DNA of 64,000 nucleotides, taken from NCBI GenBank assembly GCA_937996235.1, contig CALKVK010000033.1, positions 124,001 to 188,000 of the forward strand, read 5' to 3'. The position numbers were made by a program, and so were the translations under genes. Positions 43,954 through 51,831 of the stretch are shown piece by piece. Origin of the DNA: an uncultured bacterium (GTDB lineage: Bacteria > Planctomycetota > JAJSAM01 > JAJVHW01). Below the pieces are notes generated by a model. It was not told the origin of the DNA. It worked only from the letters and a program-made list of their open reading frames with translations, and made no database searches. Position 1 is the first letter of the stretch, and each line of letters starts with the position of its first letter.

Positions 43954-45054
43954 ATGAGCGCGGCGTTCCGGCCCGAGCCGGTGCGGCCCGCGGTCCTGCC
44001 CGACGGCCTCGCCGCCCTGTACGCGGAGTTCCTCCGCGAGCGCTTCCCGAAGGCGACGCCGCGCCGCATCGACGCGGCCGTCGCCGAGCTCTCGGAGGCG
44101 TTCACGGCGTCGCGCGCGGATCTCGCCGGCTCCTACCTGAACCGGCCGCCCGTGCGCAGCGCGTACCTCGCGCACTTCCATCCGCTGCAGACGCTGCGCG
44201 CCGGCGTGGCGCTCTCCGAGGTCCACGCCCGCGCCGCGGCGCGCGGACTCTGGCCGCGTCCGACGGACACGCTGCGCGTCGCCGACCTGGGCGCCGGTCT
44301 CGGCGCGCTCTCGCAGGCGCTGCTCGCGCTCGGCCCGGAGGCGACGGGCGCAGGCGCGCTGGAACTGGTGCTCGTCGATCACCAGCGCTCGGCGCTCGCC
44401 GACGCCCGCGAGCTGACGCTGCGCGCCGCCGCACTCCTACGCCCGGGGGCGCCCGCGCCGCGGGTGCGCGTCGCGGACGCGCGGCTCTCGGACTGGCTGG
44501 CGCGCGCGCGCCGCGAGCGCTGGAGCTACGACCTCGTGCTCGCGGGCGCGGTGCTGAACGAGCAGCACGGCGACTGGGAGCCGCTCCTCGCGGGCGTGCT
44601 CGAGATCCTCGCTCCCGGCGGCGTCGCGGTGCTCGTCGAGCCCGTGCTCGACGAGGTCGTGCGCAAGCTGATGGCGCTGCGCGAGGCGGCGCTCCACGCC
44701 ACGACCACCATCGCGCCGTGCACGCACGACGGCGCGTGCCCGCTGCTCGCGCTCCGCCGCGACTGGTGCTTCACGTCGCGACCCGCGCGCCTGCCGCCCG
44801 ACATCGCGCGCCGCGCGCGCCTGCTCGGGCACCAGACCGACAGCGTGCACGTTGCGCTGTGGGCCTTCGCCGCGCGCGACACGCTGCTGCCCGGCGTGCT
44901 CGGCCACGGCGCGACCTCACACGGCGCGCGGGCGCGCGTCGTCAGCGACCCGATGGACGGCGAGCACGTGCTCTGCTCGGCCGACGGACGCACGCGCACC
45001 GCCGCCATCGCAGGCGCAGCGCGCGGGTCGCTCGTCAGCGTTTCCTCGGCCTGA
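43954..45054 (+). CDS. Rsm22-like SAM-dependent methyltransferase
   Basis: A 366-residue protein. Residues about 40-70 (SYLNRPPVRSAYLAHFHPLQ) and the SAM-binding motif LRVADLGAGLGALSQALLALG, followed by VLVDHQRSALADARE, match the Rsm22 family of small-subunit ribosome-associated methyltransferase-like proteins. PGGVAVLVEP and the cysteine set APCTHDGACPLL with DWCFTSRP agree with the family's metal-binding region. The target in bacteria is not established. The 3' end overlaps the convergent gene at 45035 by 20 nt. Confidence 0.75.
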   Translation: MSAAFRPEPVRPAVLPDGLAALYAEFLRERFPKATPRRIDAAVAELSEAFTASRADLAGSYLNRPPVRSAYLAHFHPLQTLRAGVALSEVHARAAARGLWPRPTDTLRVADLGAGLGALSQALLALGPEATGAGALELVLVDHQRSALADARELTLRAAALLRPGAPAPRVRVADARLSDWLARARRERWSYDLVLAGAVLNEQHGDWEPLLAGVLEILAPGGVAVLVEPVLDEVVRKLMALREAALHATTTIAPCTHDGACPLLALRRDWCFTSRPARLPPDIARRARLLGHQTDSVHVALWAFAARDTLLPGVLGHGATSHGARARVVSDPMDGEHVLCSADGRTRTAAIAGAARGSLVSVSSA

Positions 45055-47506
45055 CGTTCTCGACCTCCGCGAGGTCGAGCGTCTGCGAGATCTTCGTCAC
45101 GCGCAGCTCGAGCGCCTGCTGCTGACGGTCGCCGGCCGCGGACTCGAACCGCACCGTCCAGATGCCGAAGGCGACGCCGTCGATGCGCGCCTCCCGCCTG
45201 TCCGCCGGCAGCTCGACCTCGAAGCGCGGCGCCGGCGACGGCGTGAACGCGATCGGCAGCGCGGCGCCGCGCTCCGCGAGCGGCTGCGTCTGCTCGAAGA
45301 CGAGCCGCCGACCGCGGCGGACTCGCGAGCCGTCCAACTGCAGCGTGCACTCGGTGCGTGCGAGCTTCACCGTCAGCTCCGCGTCGGGTTCGCGCCGCGG
45401 ACTCCACTGTGCGGCTCCGACGATGGCACCGCGGGGCCCGAGGACCGCACACGCGAAGTCGAGCGCATCCGGCGGCTCGTGCTCGTCGGTCAGCGGCGGG
45501 ACGCAGAGCCACGTGCCGTCGTAGGTGCGGCCCTCGCGCCACGCGCTCTGCGCGACGCGCGCTCCGAGCGCCTCGTCGCCCGCGCTCGACGCGCACGTCA
45601 CGTGCAGCGCTGCCTGCTCGCTCGCGGTCTGGATGCGCACGAGCGCGAACGCGCGTCGCACCAGCGCGATGTCGTCGAGGTGCGTCCTCGCCGCCCCCGC
45701 GTCGTCGCCGACGTCCACGGCGACCCGGCGGGGGAGGAGCAGGCCCGGGGGCGGCGTGACGTCGAACTCGAGCACGCCCTCCTCCGGCTCCCGATACGGC
45801 AGACGGAACGCGCCGGCGCCGTCGCTGACACACTCGCCCGCTGCGCTGCGCAGGACGGCGCGCGCGACCGGTGCGCCGCGCGAATCGACGACGCGCCCGA
45901 GCGCCCACGCGACGCCGCCGTGGCGGCGTTCGCCGGGCGGCGTCCGCGGCGCGGCTGCGTCGCCGCCGTCGTCCGCCTCGTCGCGCAGCATCACGAGCAC
46001 CGCCGAGCCGGAACCGACGCGCACACGCGCGAGACCGCCCCGCTCGGGCCCCGCCTGGCGCATCCTCGGGACGCGCGCGACCAGCACGACGTCGATGCCC
46101 TCGGGCAGGCCGCCGAACTCGAACCGGCCGTTCTCGTCGCTCAGGGCGGCCCGGCGGGCGGGCAGCGCGCGGACGCGCACGCCGGAGAGCGGCGCGCCGG
46201 CCTCGTCGACGACACGTCCGCGCACGGTCCCCGTGGGCGCGCGGCCGAGCCGCACGACGAGCGGCGCCGCGCCTCCGCCGCCCCACTCCACCACCGTCGC
46301 CGTGTGACCGGCGGCGACGGCGCGGAGCCGCAGCGGCGGCTCCGGCGGCCCCTCCAGCTCGAACTCGCCCCGCTCCGTGGTCGCGATCTCGGCGACACGC
46401 ACGCCGTCGCGCGTCTCGATCACCACGCGCGCGCCGCCCAGCGCGACCTCGTCCCAGTCGACGACGACCCCGCGCAGCGGCGGCACGGCGACGAGCGTGA
46501 GGTCCAGCCGGTCGGTGTAGCGGTCGCGCACGACGCTCTCGCCCGCCGCGCGGAGACGACCCGCGTCGGTCTCCGCAACGACCCGGAAGCGCAGCTCGGG
46601 CGCGAGCGCGTTCGCCTCGGCGCGACCGGTCGCGTCGGTCAGGAGCGTGACGGCGGGGACACCCGGAGCCGTGAGCACCACGCCCGCCGACACGGCCGGC
46701 TCGCCGTTCGGCAGCCGCACGTGCACCTCGACGCCGCCGCCGTCGAAGACGTCGCGCTCGACGCGCAGGTCCGGGCCCTGAGAGAGCACCAGCGTCTCCT
46801 CGGGCAGTACGGCGTACTCGCCGCCGCCGAGCTGCAGCCGGAACTCGCCGAGCTCGTCCACGGCGAGCGTCGCCTCGCCGCCCTGGTCGGTCTCGGCGCG
46901 CACCTCCTGCCCGGACGGACCGCGCAGGAGCACGGGCACCCGCGCCGCGCCGCGCTCCCACGGCATGCGCCGCAGTCGCACGACCACGCTCGGCGCGGGC
47001 CACATGGCGACGTCGCGTCGCACGGCGATGCCGCGCGACGGGCGCACGTCGCAGCACACGCCCCCGAGACAGCCCGCGGCGGAGAGGCGCAGCGCGAGCG
47101 GCGTGTCCTCCGGGAGCCCCTCGAACGAGTAGCGCCCCGCGTGGTCGGTCGACGCCTCCGCGACGTGCTCGCCCGTCGCGTGGAGGACGACGACGCGGGC
47201 GCCCGCGAGCGGCTCGTCGCCGAGCGCGCCGCGCGTGACCGTGCCGAAGACGCGGCCCGCGTCCGCGAGGATCGGCGCCGGCGGGGGCAGGTCCGCGAGG
47301 GCGTCGGCTCCGGGCTGCGCGTCCGCCGGGTGCCGCGCAGGCTCGACCGCGGGCGCGTCCTTCTGCGGCGGCGCCGCGACCGGCACGCGCGGCCCCGCAG
47401 GCGGCGCGACGGCGGGGTCCGACAGGACCACGACGGCGCCGATCCCGAGGATCAGGCACGCGCAGAGCGCGAGTCCGAGCGCGATGCCGCGCTGCGAGGG
47501 CGTCAC
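45035..47506 (-). CDS. Membrane-anchored protein with carboxypeptidase-regulatory-like repeats
   Basis: An 823-residue protein with an N-terminal membrane anchor (IALGLALCACLILGIGAVVVL), a proline/alanine linker, then several beta-sandwich repeats of the CarboxypepD_reg type: GRVFGTVTRGALGDEPLAGA, TVRGRVVDEAGAPLSGVRV and GRVVDSRGAPVARAVLRS, each followed by a DxxGRFxFxGLP-like strand (AGRYSFEGLPE, NGRFEFGGLPEG). Such repeats are structural or adhesive. No peptidase motif is seen. Start is GTG 47506. Confidence 0.85.
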   Translation of the reverse strand: MTPSQRGIALGLALCACLILGIGAVVVLSDPAVAPPAGPRVPVAAPPQKDAPAVEPARHPADAQPGADALADLPPPAPILADAGRVFGTVTRGALGDEPLAGARVVVLHATGEHVAEASTDHAGRYSFEGLPEDTPLALRLSAAGCLGGVCCDVRPSRGIAVRRDVAMWPAPSVVVRLRRMPWERGAARVPVLLRGPSGQEVRAETDQGGEATLAVDELGEFRLQLGGGEYAVLPEETLVLSQGPDLRVERDVFDGGGVEVHVRLPNGEPAVSAGVVLTAPGVPAVTLLTDATGRAEANALAPELRFRVVAETDAGRLRAAGESVVRDRYTDRLDLTLVAVPPLRGVVVDWDEVALGGARVVIETRDGVRVAEIATTERGEFELEGPPEPPLRLRAVAAGHTATVVEWGGGGAAPLVVRLGRAPTGTVRGRVVDEAGAPLSGVRVRALPARRAALSDENGRFEFGGLPEGIDVVLVARVPRMRQAGPERGGLARVRVGSGSAVLVMLRDEADDGGDAAAPRTPPGERRHGGVAWALGRVVDSRGAPVARAVLRSAAGECVSDGAGAFRLPYREPEEGVLEFDVTPPPGLLLPRRVAVDVGDDAGAARTHLDDIALVRRAFALVRIQTASEQAALHVTCASSAGDEALGARVAQSAWREGRTYDGTWLCVPPLTDEHEPPDALDFACAVLGPRGAIVGAAQWSPRREPDAELTVKLARTECTLQLDGSRVRRGRRLVFEQTQPLAERGAALPIAFTPSPAPRFEVELPADRREARIDGVAFGIWTVRFESAAGDRQQQALELRVTKISQTLDLAEVENVRPRKR

Positions 47507-47598
47507 GAGATCACCGACGCCGTTGGACGACGGAAGTCGCGGCGTCGTGCGCCGGCGGCCGGCGCCGCCGGACCTGCGTCACGCCCCGCGCGCCGGGG

Positions 47599-47604
47599 TA
47601 CGAT
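47599..47604 (+). promoter_or_regulatory. -10 box (TACGAT), leaderless type
   Basis: TACGAT lies 7 nt before ATG 47612. Confidence 0.5.
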
Positions 47605-47611
47605 CCCGCGC

Positions 47612-48973
47612 ATGCAGCCGAACTCCTCCTGCGGCGGGAGCGCCGTCGTCCTCGACCGCGAGCGCGCGCTCGACCGCGCCCGCGACCTGTGTGCGTTCAT
47701 CGACGCGTCGCCGATGCCGCAGCACGCCGTGCTCGAGGCGGTGCGCCGCCTCGACGCCGCGGGATTCTCGCCGCTCGACGAGGGCGAGGCGTGGCATCTC
47801 GAACCGGGCGCCGGCTACTACGTCGTCCGCGCCGGGACGACGCTCGTCGCGTTCCGCGTCGGCTCCGCCGCCCCCGAGGCGGCCGGGCTGCGCCTCGTCG
47901 GTGCGCACACGGACTCGCCGAACCTGCGCCTCAAGCCGCGCGCGTCGGTGGTCTCCGAGGGCTACCGGCGGCTCGCGGTCGAGGTGTACGGCGGCGCGCT
48001 CCTCGCGACGTGGGCCGACCGCGACCTCGGGCTCGCGGGGCGGCTCGTCGTGCGCGCCGACGGCGGCGCGCTGCGCTCCGTGCCGGTGTGCATCCGGCGC
48101 CCGGTCGCGCGCGTCCCGAACCTCGCGATCCACCTCAACCGCAACGTCAACGACGAAGGGCTCAAGCTCGACAAGCAGCGCCACCTGCCGCCGGTCGTCG
48201 GCCTCGCGTCCGACGATCCGCTGTGCGACTGGGACGTGCGGCGCGTGCTCGCGCGCGAGGCGGGCGTCGAGGCCGACGCGATCGTCGACTACGACGTCGG
48301 GCTCTTCGACGTCCAGCCGTCGGCGATCGGCGGGCTCGACGGCGAGTTCGTGTTCGCGGCGCGGCTCGACAACCTCGGCTCGTCGCACGCCGCGCTGACG
48401 GCGCTCGTGGACGTCGCGTCGGAGGCCGCGCCTGCGCACACGGCGGTCGCGATCCTCTACGACCACGAGGAGTGCGGCAGCGGCAGCGCGCAGGGCGCCG
48501 ACGGTCCGCTGCTGCTCGACGTCGCGCAGCGCGTCGCGACCGGGCACCCCGACGCGTCCGGCTGCGGGCCGGAGCCGGTCGCGCGGGCGCTCGCCCGCTC
48601 GTTCCTGATCAGCGCCGACATGGCGCACGCCGTGCACCCGAACATGCCGGAGGTCCACGAGCCGGGGCACCGCCCGCGCCTGAACCGCGGCCCCGTCGTC
48701 AAGCGCAACGAGAACCAGCGCTACGCGACCGACGGCGTCACGGCGGCGCGCTTCACCGAGCTGTGCCGCGCGGCCGGGTTCGCGCCGCAGGCGTTCGTGA
48801 CGCGCAGCGACCTGCCGTGCGGCACGACGATCGGTCCCATCAGCGCGGCCCGCGCGGGGATCGCGACCGTGGACGTCGGCAACCCGATGTTGTCGATGCA
48901 CTCGATCCGCGAGATGGCGGGCACCTTCGACCACGACCTGATGATCGAGGCGCTCGTGCGCCACTACCGGTGA
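47612..48973 (+). CDS. M18-family aminopeptidase
   Basis: A 453-residue zinc aminopeptidase of the aspartyl-aminopeptidase family. Metal and catalytic landmarks: LVGAHTDSPNLRLKP (His, Asp), ARLDNLGSS (bridging Asp), LYDHEECGSGSAQGA (Glu-Glu), ISADMAHAVHPN (Asp) and near the end NPMLSMHSIREMAG (His). It removes acidic N-terminal residues from peptides in the cytoplasm and normally forms dodecamers. Start ATG 47612 is supported by the leaderless box. The stop overlaps the following SGNH gene (GTGA). Confidence 0.93.
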   Translation: MQPNSSCGGSAVVLDRERALDRARDLCAFIDASPMPQHAVLEAVRRLDAAGFSPLDEGEAWHLEPGAGYYVVRAGTTLVAFRVGSAAPEAAGLRLVGAHTDSPNLRLKPRASVVSEGYRRLAVEVYGGALLATWADRDLGLAGRLVVRADGGALRSVPVCIRRPVARVPNLAIHLNRNVNDEGLKLDKQRHLPPVVGLASDDPLCDWDVRRVLAREAGVEADAIVDYDVGLFDVQPSAIGGLDGEFVFAARLDNLGSSHAALTALVDVASEAAPAHTAVAILYDHEECGSGSAQGADGPLLLDVAQRVATGHPDASGCGPEPVARALARSFLISADMAHAVHPNMPEVHEPGHRPRLNRGPVVKRNENQRYATDGVTAARFTELCRAAGFAPQAFVTRSDLPCGTTIGPISAARAGIATVDVGNPMLSMHSIREMAGTFDHDLMIEALVRHYR

Positions 48974-49986
48974 CCCCGCTCCGGCGCCGCCTGCTCGCCC
49001 TCGGCGCCGGCACGGTCGTCGCGCTCGGCGCGGCCGAGGCGCTGCTGCGCGTCACCGGCTTCGGCTGGTACGAGCCGCGCATCGACAGCTACGGGTTCGT
49101 GAAGCTCGACGAGGACCCCGCGCGGCTGCACTGGGGCTTCGATCCGAAGATCACGTCGTGGCACCAGTGGGACGGCGACCCGTACGGCGCCCTGCCGCCC
49201 GGCGCGCGCATCGACTACGACGACGTCCAGCCGGACGGCCTGCGCGGGCCGCCGCTCGTCCCGGACGGCCGGCCGCGCGTGCTGTTCGTCGGCGACTCGT
49301 TCACGTTCGGCGAGGGCGTCCGGGCGGAGCAGACGTTCGTCGCGGGCGCGCAGCGCGCGCTCGCGCTGGGCGGACGCAACGCCGTCGCGGTCAACGCGGG
49401 GGTGCCGGGCTACGGCACCTTCGAGGAGTCGCTGCTCCTGCCGGCGCTCGTCGGGCACGTGCAGCCGCAGGCGGTCGTGGTCGTCTTCGTGCCGAACGAC
49501 CCGATCCACGTCAGCGAATCGAAGGAGCAGGAGGGCGACCTGCTGCGCGGCGGCGGGCGTGCCGGCGCGCCGCGCCTCTACGAGCTCGCGCGGCTCGCCC
49601 TCGGCGCGCGGGCGCGCACGCGCGCCGTCGAGGACTGGTACCTCGACCACTACGTCGGCGCGCGGGCGGACGCGTGGCGGCGCAGCGCCGGGGAGCTCGT
49701 CGCGATGCGCGACGTCGCGCGCGCGCGCGGCGCGGCGTTCGGCGTCGCCTACTTCCCGCTGCTGCACGATCTCGCGGGCTCGCGGCTCGCGCGCATCGAG
49801 GAGCTCGTCGCGGGCGCCTGCGCGCAGGCGGACATCCCGTTCGTGGACCTGACTCCGCAGCTGCGCGGGACGCCGGAGCGCCAGCTCTGGCTGCATCCCG
49901 TGGACCATCACCCGAACGCCCGGGCGCACGCGCTGGTCGCGCCGGAGCTCGCGCGGTTCGCGCGCACCCTGCTCGACAGCCGCTGA
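48970..49986 (+). CDS. Exported or anchored SGNH/GDSL hydrolase
   Basis: A 338-residue protein with an N-terminal hydrophobic segment (LLALGAGTVVALGAAEALLRV) acting as signal or anchor. SGNH blocks are VLFVGDSFTFGEGV (Ser), NAGVPGYGTFEE (Gly), VFVPNDPIHV (Asn) and HPVDHHPNARAH (Asp-His). It is probably an esterase acting on envelope glycans or alginate-like O-acetyl groups. It overlaps the M18 gene by 4 nt, an odd pairing of unrelated functions. It shares fold but little sequence with the 28590 protein. Confidence 0.85.
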   Translation: MTPLRRRLLALGAGTVVALGAAEALLRVTGFGWYEPRIDSYGFVKLDEDPARLHWGFDPKITSWHQWDGDPYGALPPGARIDYDDVQPDGLRGPPLVPDGRPRVLFVGDSFTFGEGVRAEQTFVAGAQRALALGGRNAVAVNAGVPGYGTFEESLLLPALVGHVQPQAVVVVFVPNDPIHVSESKEQEGDLLRGGGRAGAPRLYELARLALGARARTRAVEDWYLDHYVGARADAWRRSAGELVAMRDVARARGAAFGVAYFPLLHDLAGSRLARIEELVAGACAQADIPFVDLTPQLRGTPERQLWLHPVDHHPNARAHALVAPELARFARTLLDSR

Positions 49987-50034
49987 CACGGCCCCCGCGC
50001 GGGCTGCCGGGTGGCGCGCCGGCGCCGCCGTTCG

Positions 50035-50040
50035 TAGACT
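50035..50040 (+). promoter_or_regulatory. -10 box (TAGACT), leaderless type
   Basis: TAGACT lies 8 nt before ATG 50049. Confidence 0.55.
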
Positions 50041-50048
50041 CGGCCCCG

Positions 50049-51782
50049 ATGCAACGTCGCCTCCGCAGCGTCCTCGCGCCCGCCACCGCGCTCCTCGCCC
50101 TTGCGCTGGTTCCCTTGGCGCCGGGCGCCTCCGCGCTCGCCGCTCCGGACACGACCGCCCTCGACGACCCGTCCGGATTCCTGCGCATCGACGCCCCCGG
50201 CAAGTGGCGCTCGACCGACGCCGCCGAGGGCATCACGGCCGTCGGGTTCCTCGGCCCGAAGCGCGCCGAGCTGTTCGCGAGCGTCTACGCCGACGTGACC
50301 GAGGCGGCGGCGGCGGCGCAGCGCTGGCGCGAGACGCGCACCGCGGCGGGAGGCGCGCCGACGTTCGTCGACGACCCCGCCGACCCGCTGCGCTGCCTCG
50401 CCGTCTCGTCGTCCGCGGGGACGGTCGACTACGTGCGCGCGCTGTCCGGCCGCGGGCGCACGGCGGTCGTCTGGGTGCGTCTGAACGGGGCGCCGGGCGT
50501 GGCCGATGCCGACGCCCGCGCCGTCCTCGACGCGGCGCACTTCCGCGAGCCGGAGAAGCCGAAGGAGACGCCGCCCGGCGGCGGCGAGAAGCCGAAGCCC
50601 GCGGGCCTCGTCGAGAGGGACCCCGCGTTCCGCTTCGAGTTCGCGCTGCCCGCCGGGTTCGCGCTCCGCAAGGACGTCACGGCCGACGCGCGGCGCGCGA
50701 TCAGCGCGGTCGGTCCCGTCGCCACGGACACCGAGGCGTACCTCGACGTCTACCTGCTCGACGCCTTCCTGCGCGTGGACGCCGCGCGGGTCTGGTGGGT
50801 GGAGTCCGAGCGCCGCGGCTGGCAGGCGGGCGTGCGCATCCGCGACGTGGCCGAGGGGTCGACGTCGTTCGCCGTCGAGGTGAACGGCGAGACGTGGACG
50901 CGCACCGTGCGCATCGTCGAGACGAACGGCGGGATCGTCGGCGTCAAGCTGGACGCCAACTCGCAGGTGGGGAACGCGGCCGAGGCGACGGTCCAGGCCG
51001 TCATCGACGGCATCACGGTCCGCAAGGAGCGCGCGGCGGTGCCGGTGCCGCCGCCCGGCATGAAGAGCGTGGTCGGACCGAAGGTCGTCGTGCAGACCGA
51101 CGCGGGCGACGAGGTCGTGAAGGCGTTCGAGCAGGAGGCGGACGTCGTGGAGGAGCACGTCTCCGCGCTGGTGCAGCTCCAGCCGCTGCCCGGGCGACCC
51201 GCGGTCGTGCGCGTCTACGCGGACGCGACGGCGCTCGAGAACGCGCTCCGCCCGCTCGGCGTCGCCGACGGACGCGCGGCGTACTGGTGGATCGCCGAGG
51301 GCGCGGTGCTGACGCATGCCGGCGCGCCGTCCGTGCCGGAGAGCGCGGCGACGCTGCGCGCGGAGCTCGCGCGCTCGGCGCTGCAGCGGCGCTTCGGCTT
51401 CCGGCCGGCGTGGTGGCTCGAGAGCGGCATCGCGGACGTCGTCGCCACGTCCGCGCTGGAGAAGGGGCGCGTGGACGTGCCGCACCCCGAGCGCCTGCAG
51501 TCCGCACGCGACGCGGCGACCGGCAGCGTCGACTTCGAGGGCATCCGCTGGTGGACCGAGGCGGAGTCGGCGTCGCGCTCGGAGCGCGTGGCGCAGGCGT
51601 GGGCGTTCGTCTACTTCCTCGAGTTCGGCGGCCCCGCCGGCAAGAAGTGGGAGGCGTCGTTCCGCGAGTACGTGCGCCGGCTGCAGGCGACGGGCGACCC
51701 CGAGGAGGCGGGCAAGGCGTTCGACTTCGCGCGCGACTCCGAGCTCGTGGACGACTGGAAGAAGTGGCTCCACAAGCTGTGA
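50049..51782 (+). CDS. Exported protein with degenerate peptidase-MA-like C-terminus
   Basis: A 577-residue exported protein (signal peptide ATALLALALVPLAPGASALA). Two similar beta-rich segments (about 40-165 and 195-335) each begin FxFxxPxGxxR/W-like and carry WRETRT or WWVESERRGW. The C-terminal 240 residues resemble gluzincin-type domains: WWLESGIADVVATSA occupies the place of the usual WLxEGLAxY, but the HExxH helix is replaced by AELARSALQRR, so no zinc site is visible. A structural or binding role is more likely than catalysis. Confidence 0.7.
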   Translation: MQRRLRSVLAPATALLALALVPLAPGASALAAPDTTALDDPSGFLRIDAPGKWRSTDAAEGITAVGFLGPKRAELFASVYADVTEAAAAAQRWRETRTAAGGAPTFVDDPADPLRCLAVSSSAGTVDYVRALSGRGRTAVVWVRLNGAPGVADADARAVLDAAHFREPEKPKETPPGGGEKPKPAGLVERDPAFRFEFALPAGFALRKDVTADARRAISAVGPVATDTEAYLDVYLLDAFLRVDAARVWWVESERRGWQAGVRIRDVAEGSTSFAVEVNGETWTRTVRIVETNGGIVGVKLDANSQVGNAAEATVQAVIDGITVRKERAAVPVPPPGMKSVVGPKVVVQTDAGDEVVKAFEQEADVVEEHVSALVQLQPLPGRPAVVRVYADATALENALRPLGVADGRAAYWWIAEGAVLTHAGAPSVPESAATLRAELARSALQRRFGFRPAWWLESGIADVVATSALEKGRVDVPHPERLQSARDAATGSVDFEGIRWWTEAESASRSERVAQAWAFVYFLEFGGPAGKKWEASFREYVRRLQATGDPEEAGKAFDFARDSELVDDWKKWLHKL

Positions 51783-51818
51783 CGACGCGCCCGCCCCGGA
51801 CGGCGCGGCGCGCAGTGG

Positions 51819-51824
51819 TAGAGT
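51819..51824 (+). promoter_or_regulatory. -10 box (TAGAGT), leaderless type
   Basis: TAGAGT lies 7 nt before ATG 51832. Confidence 0.5.
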
Positions 51825-51831
51825 TCAGCCG

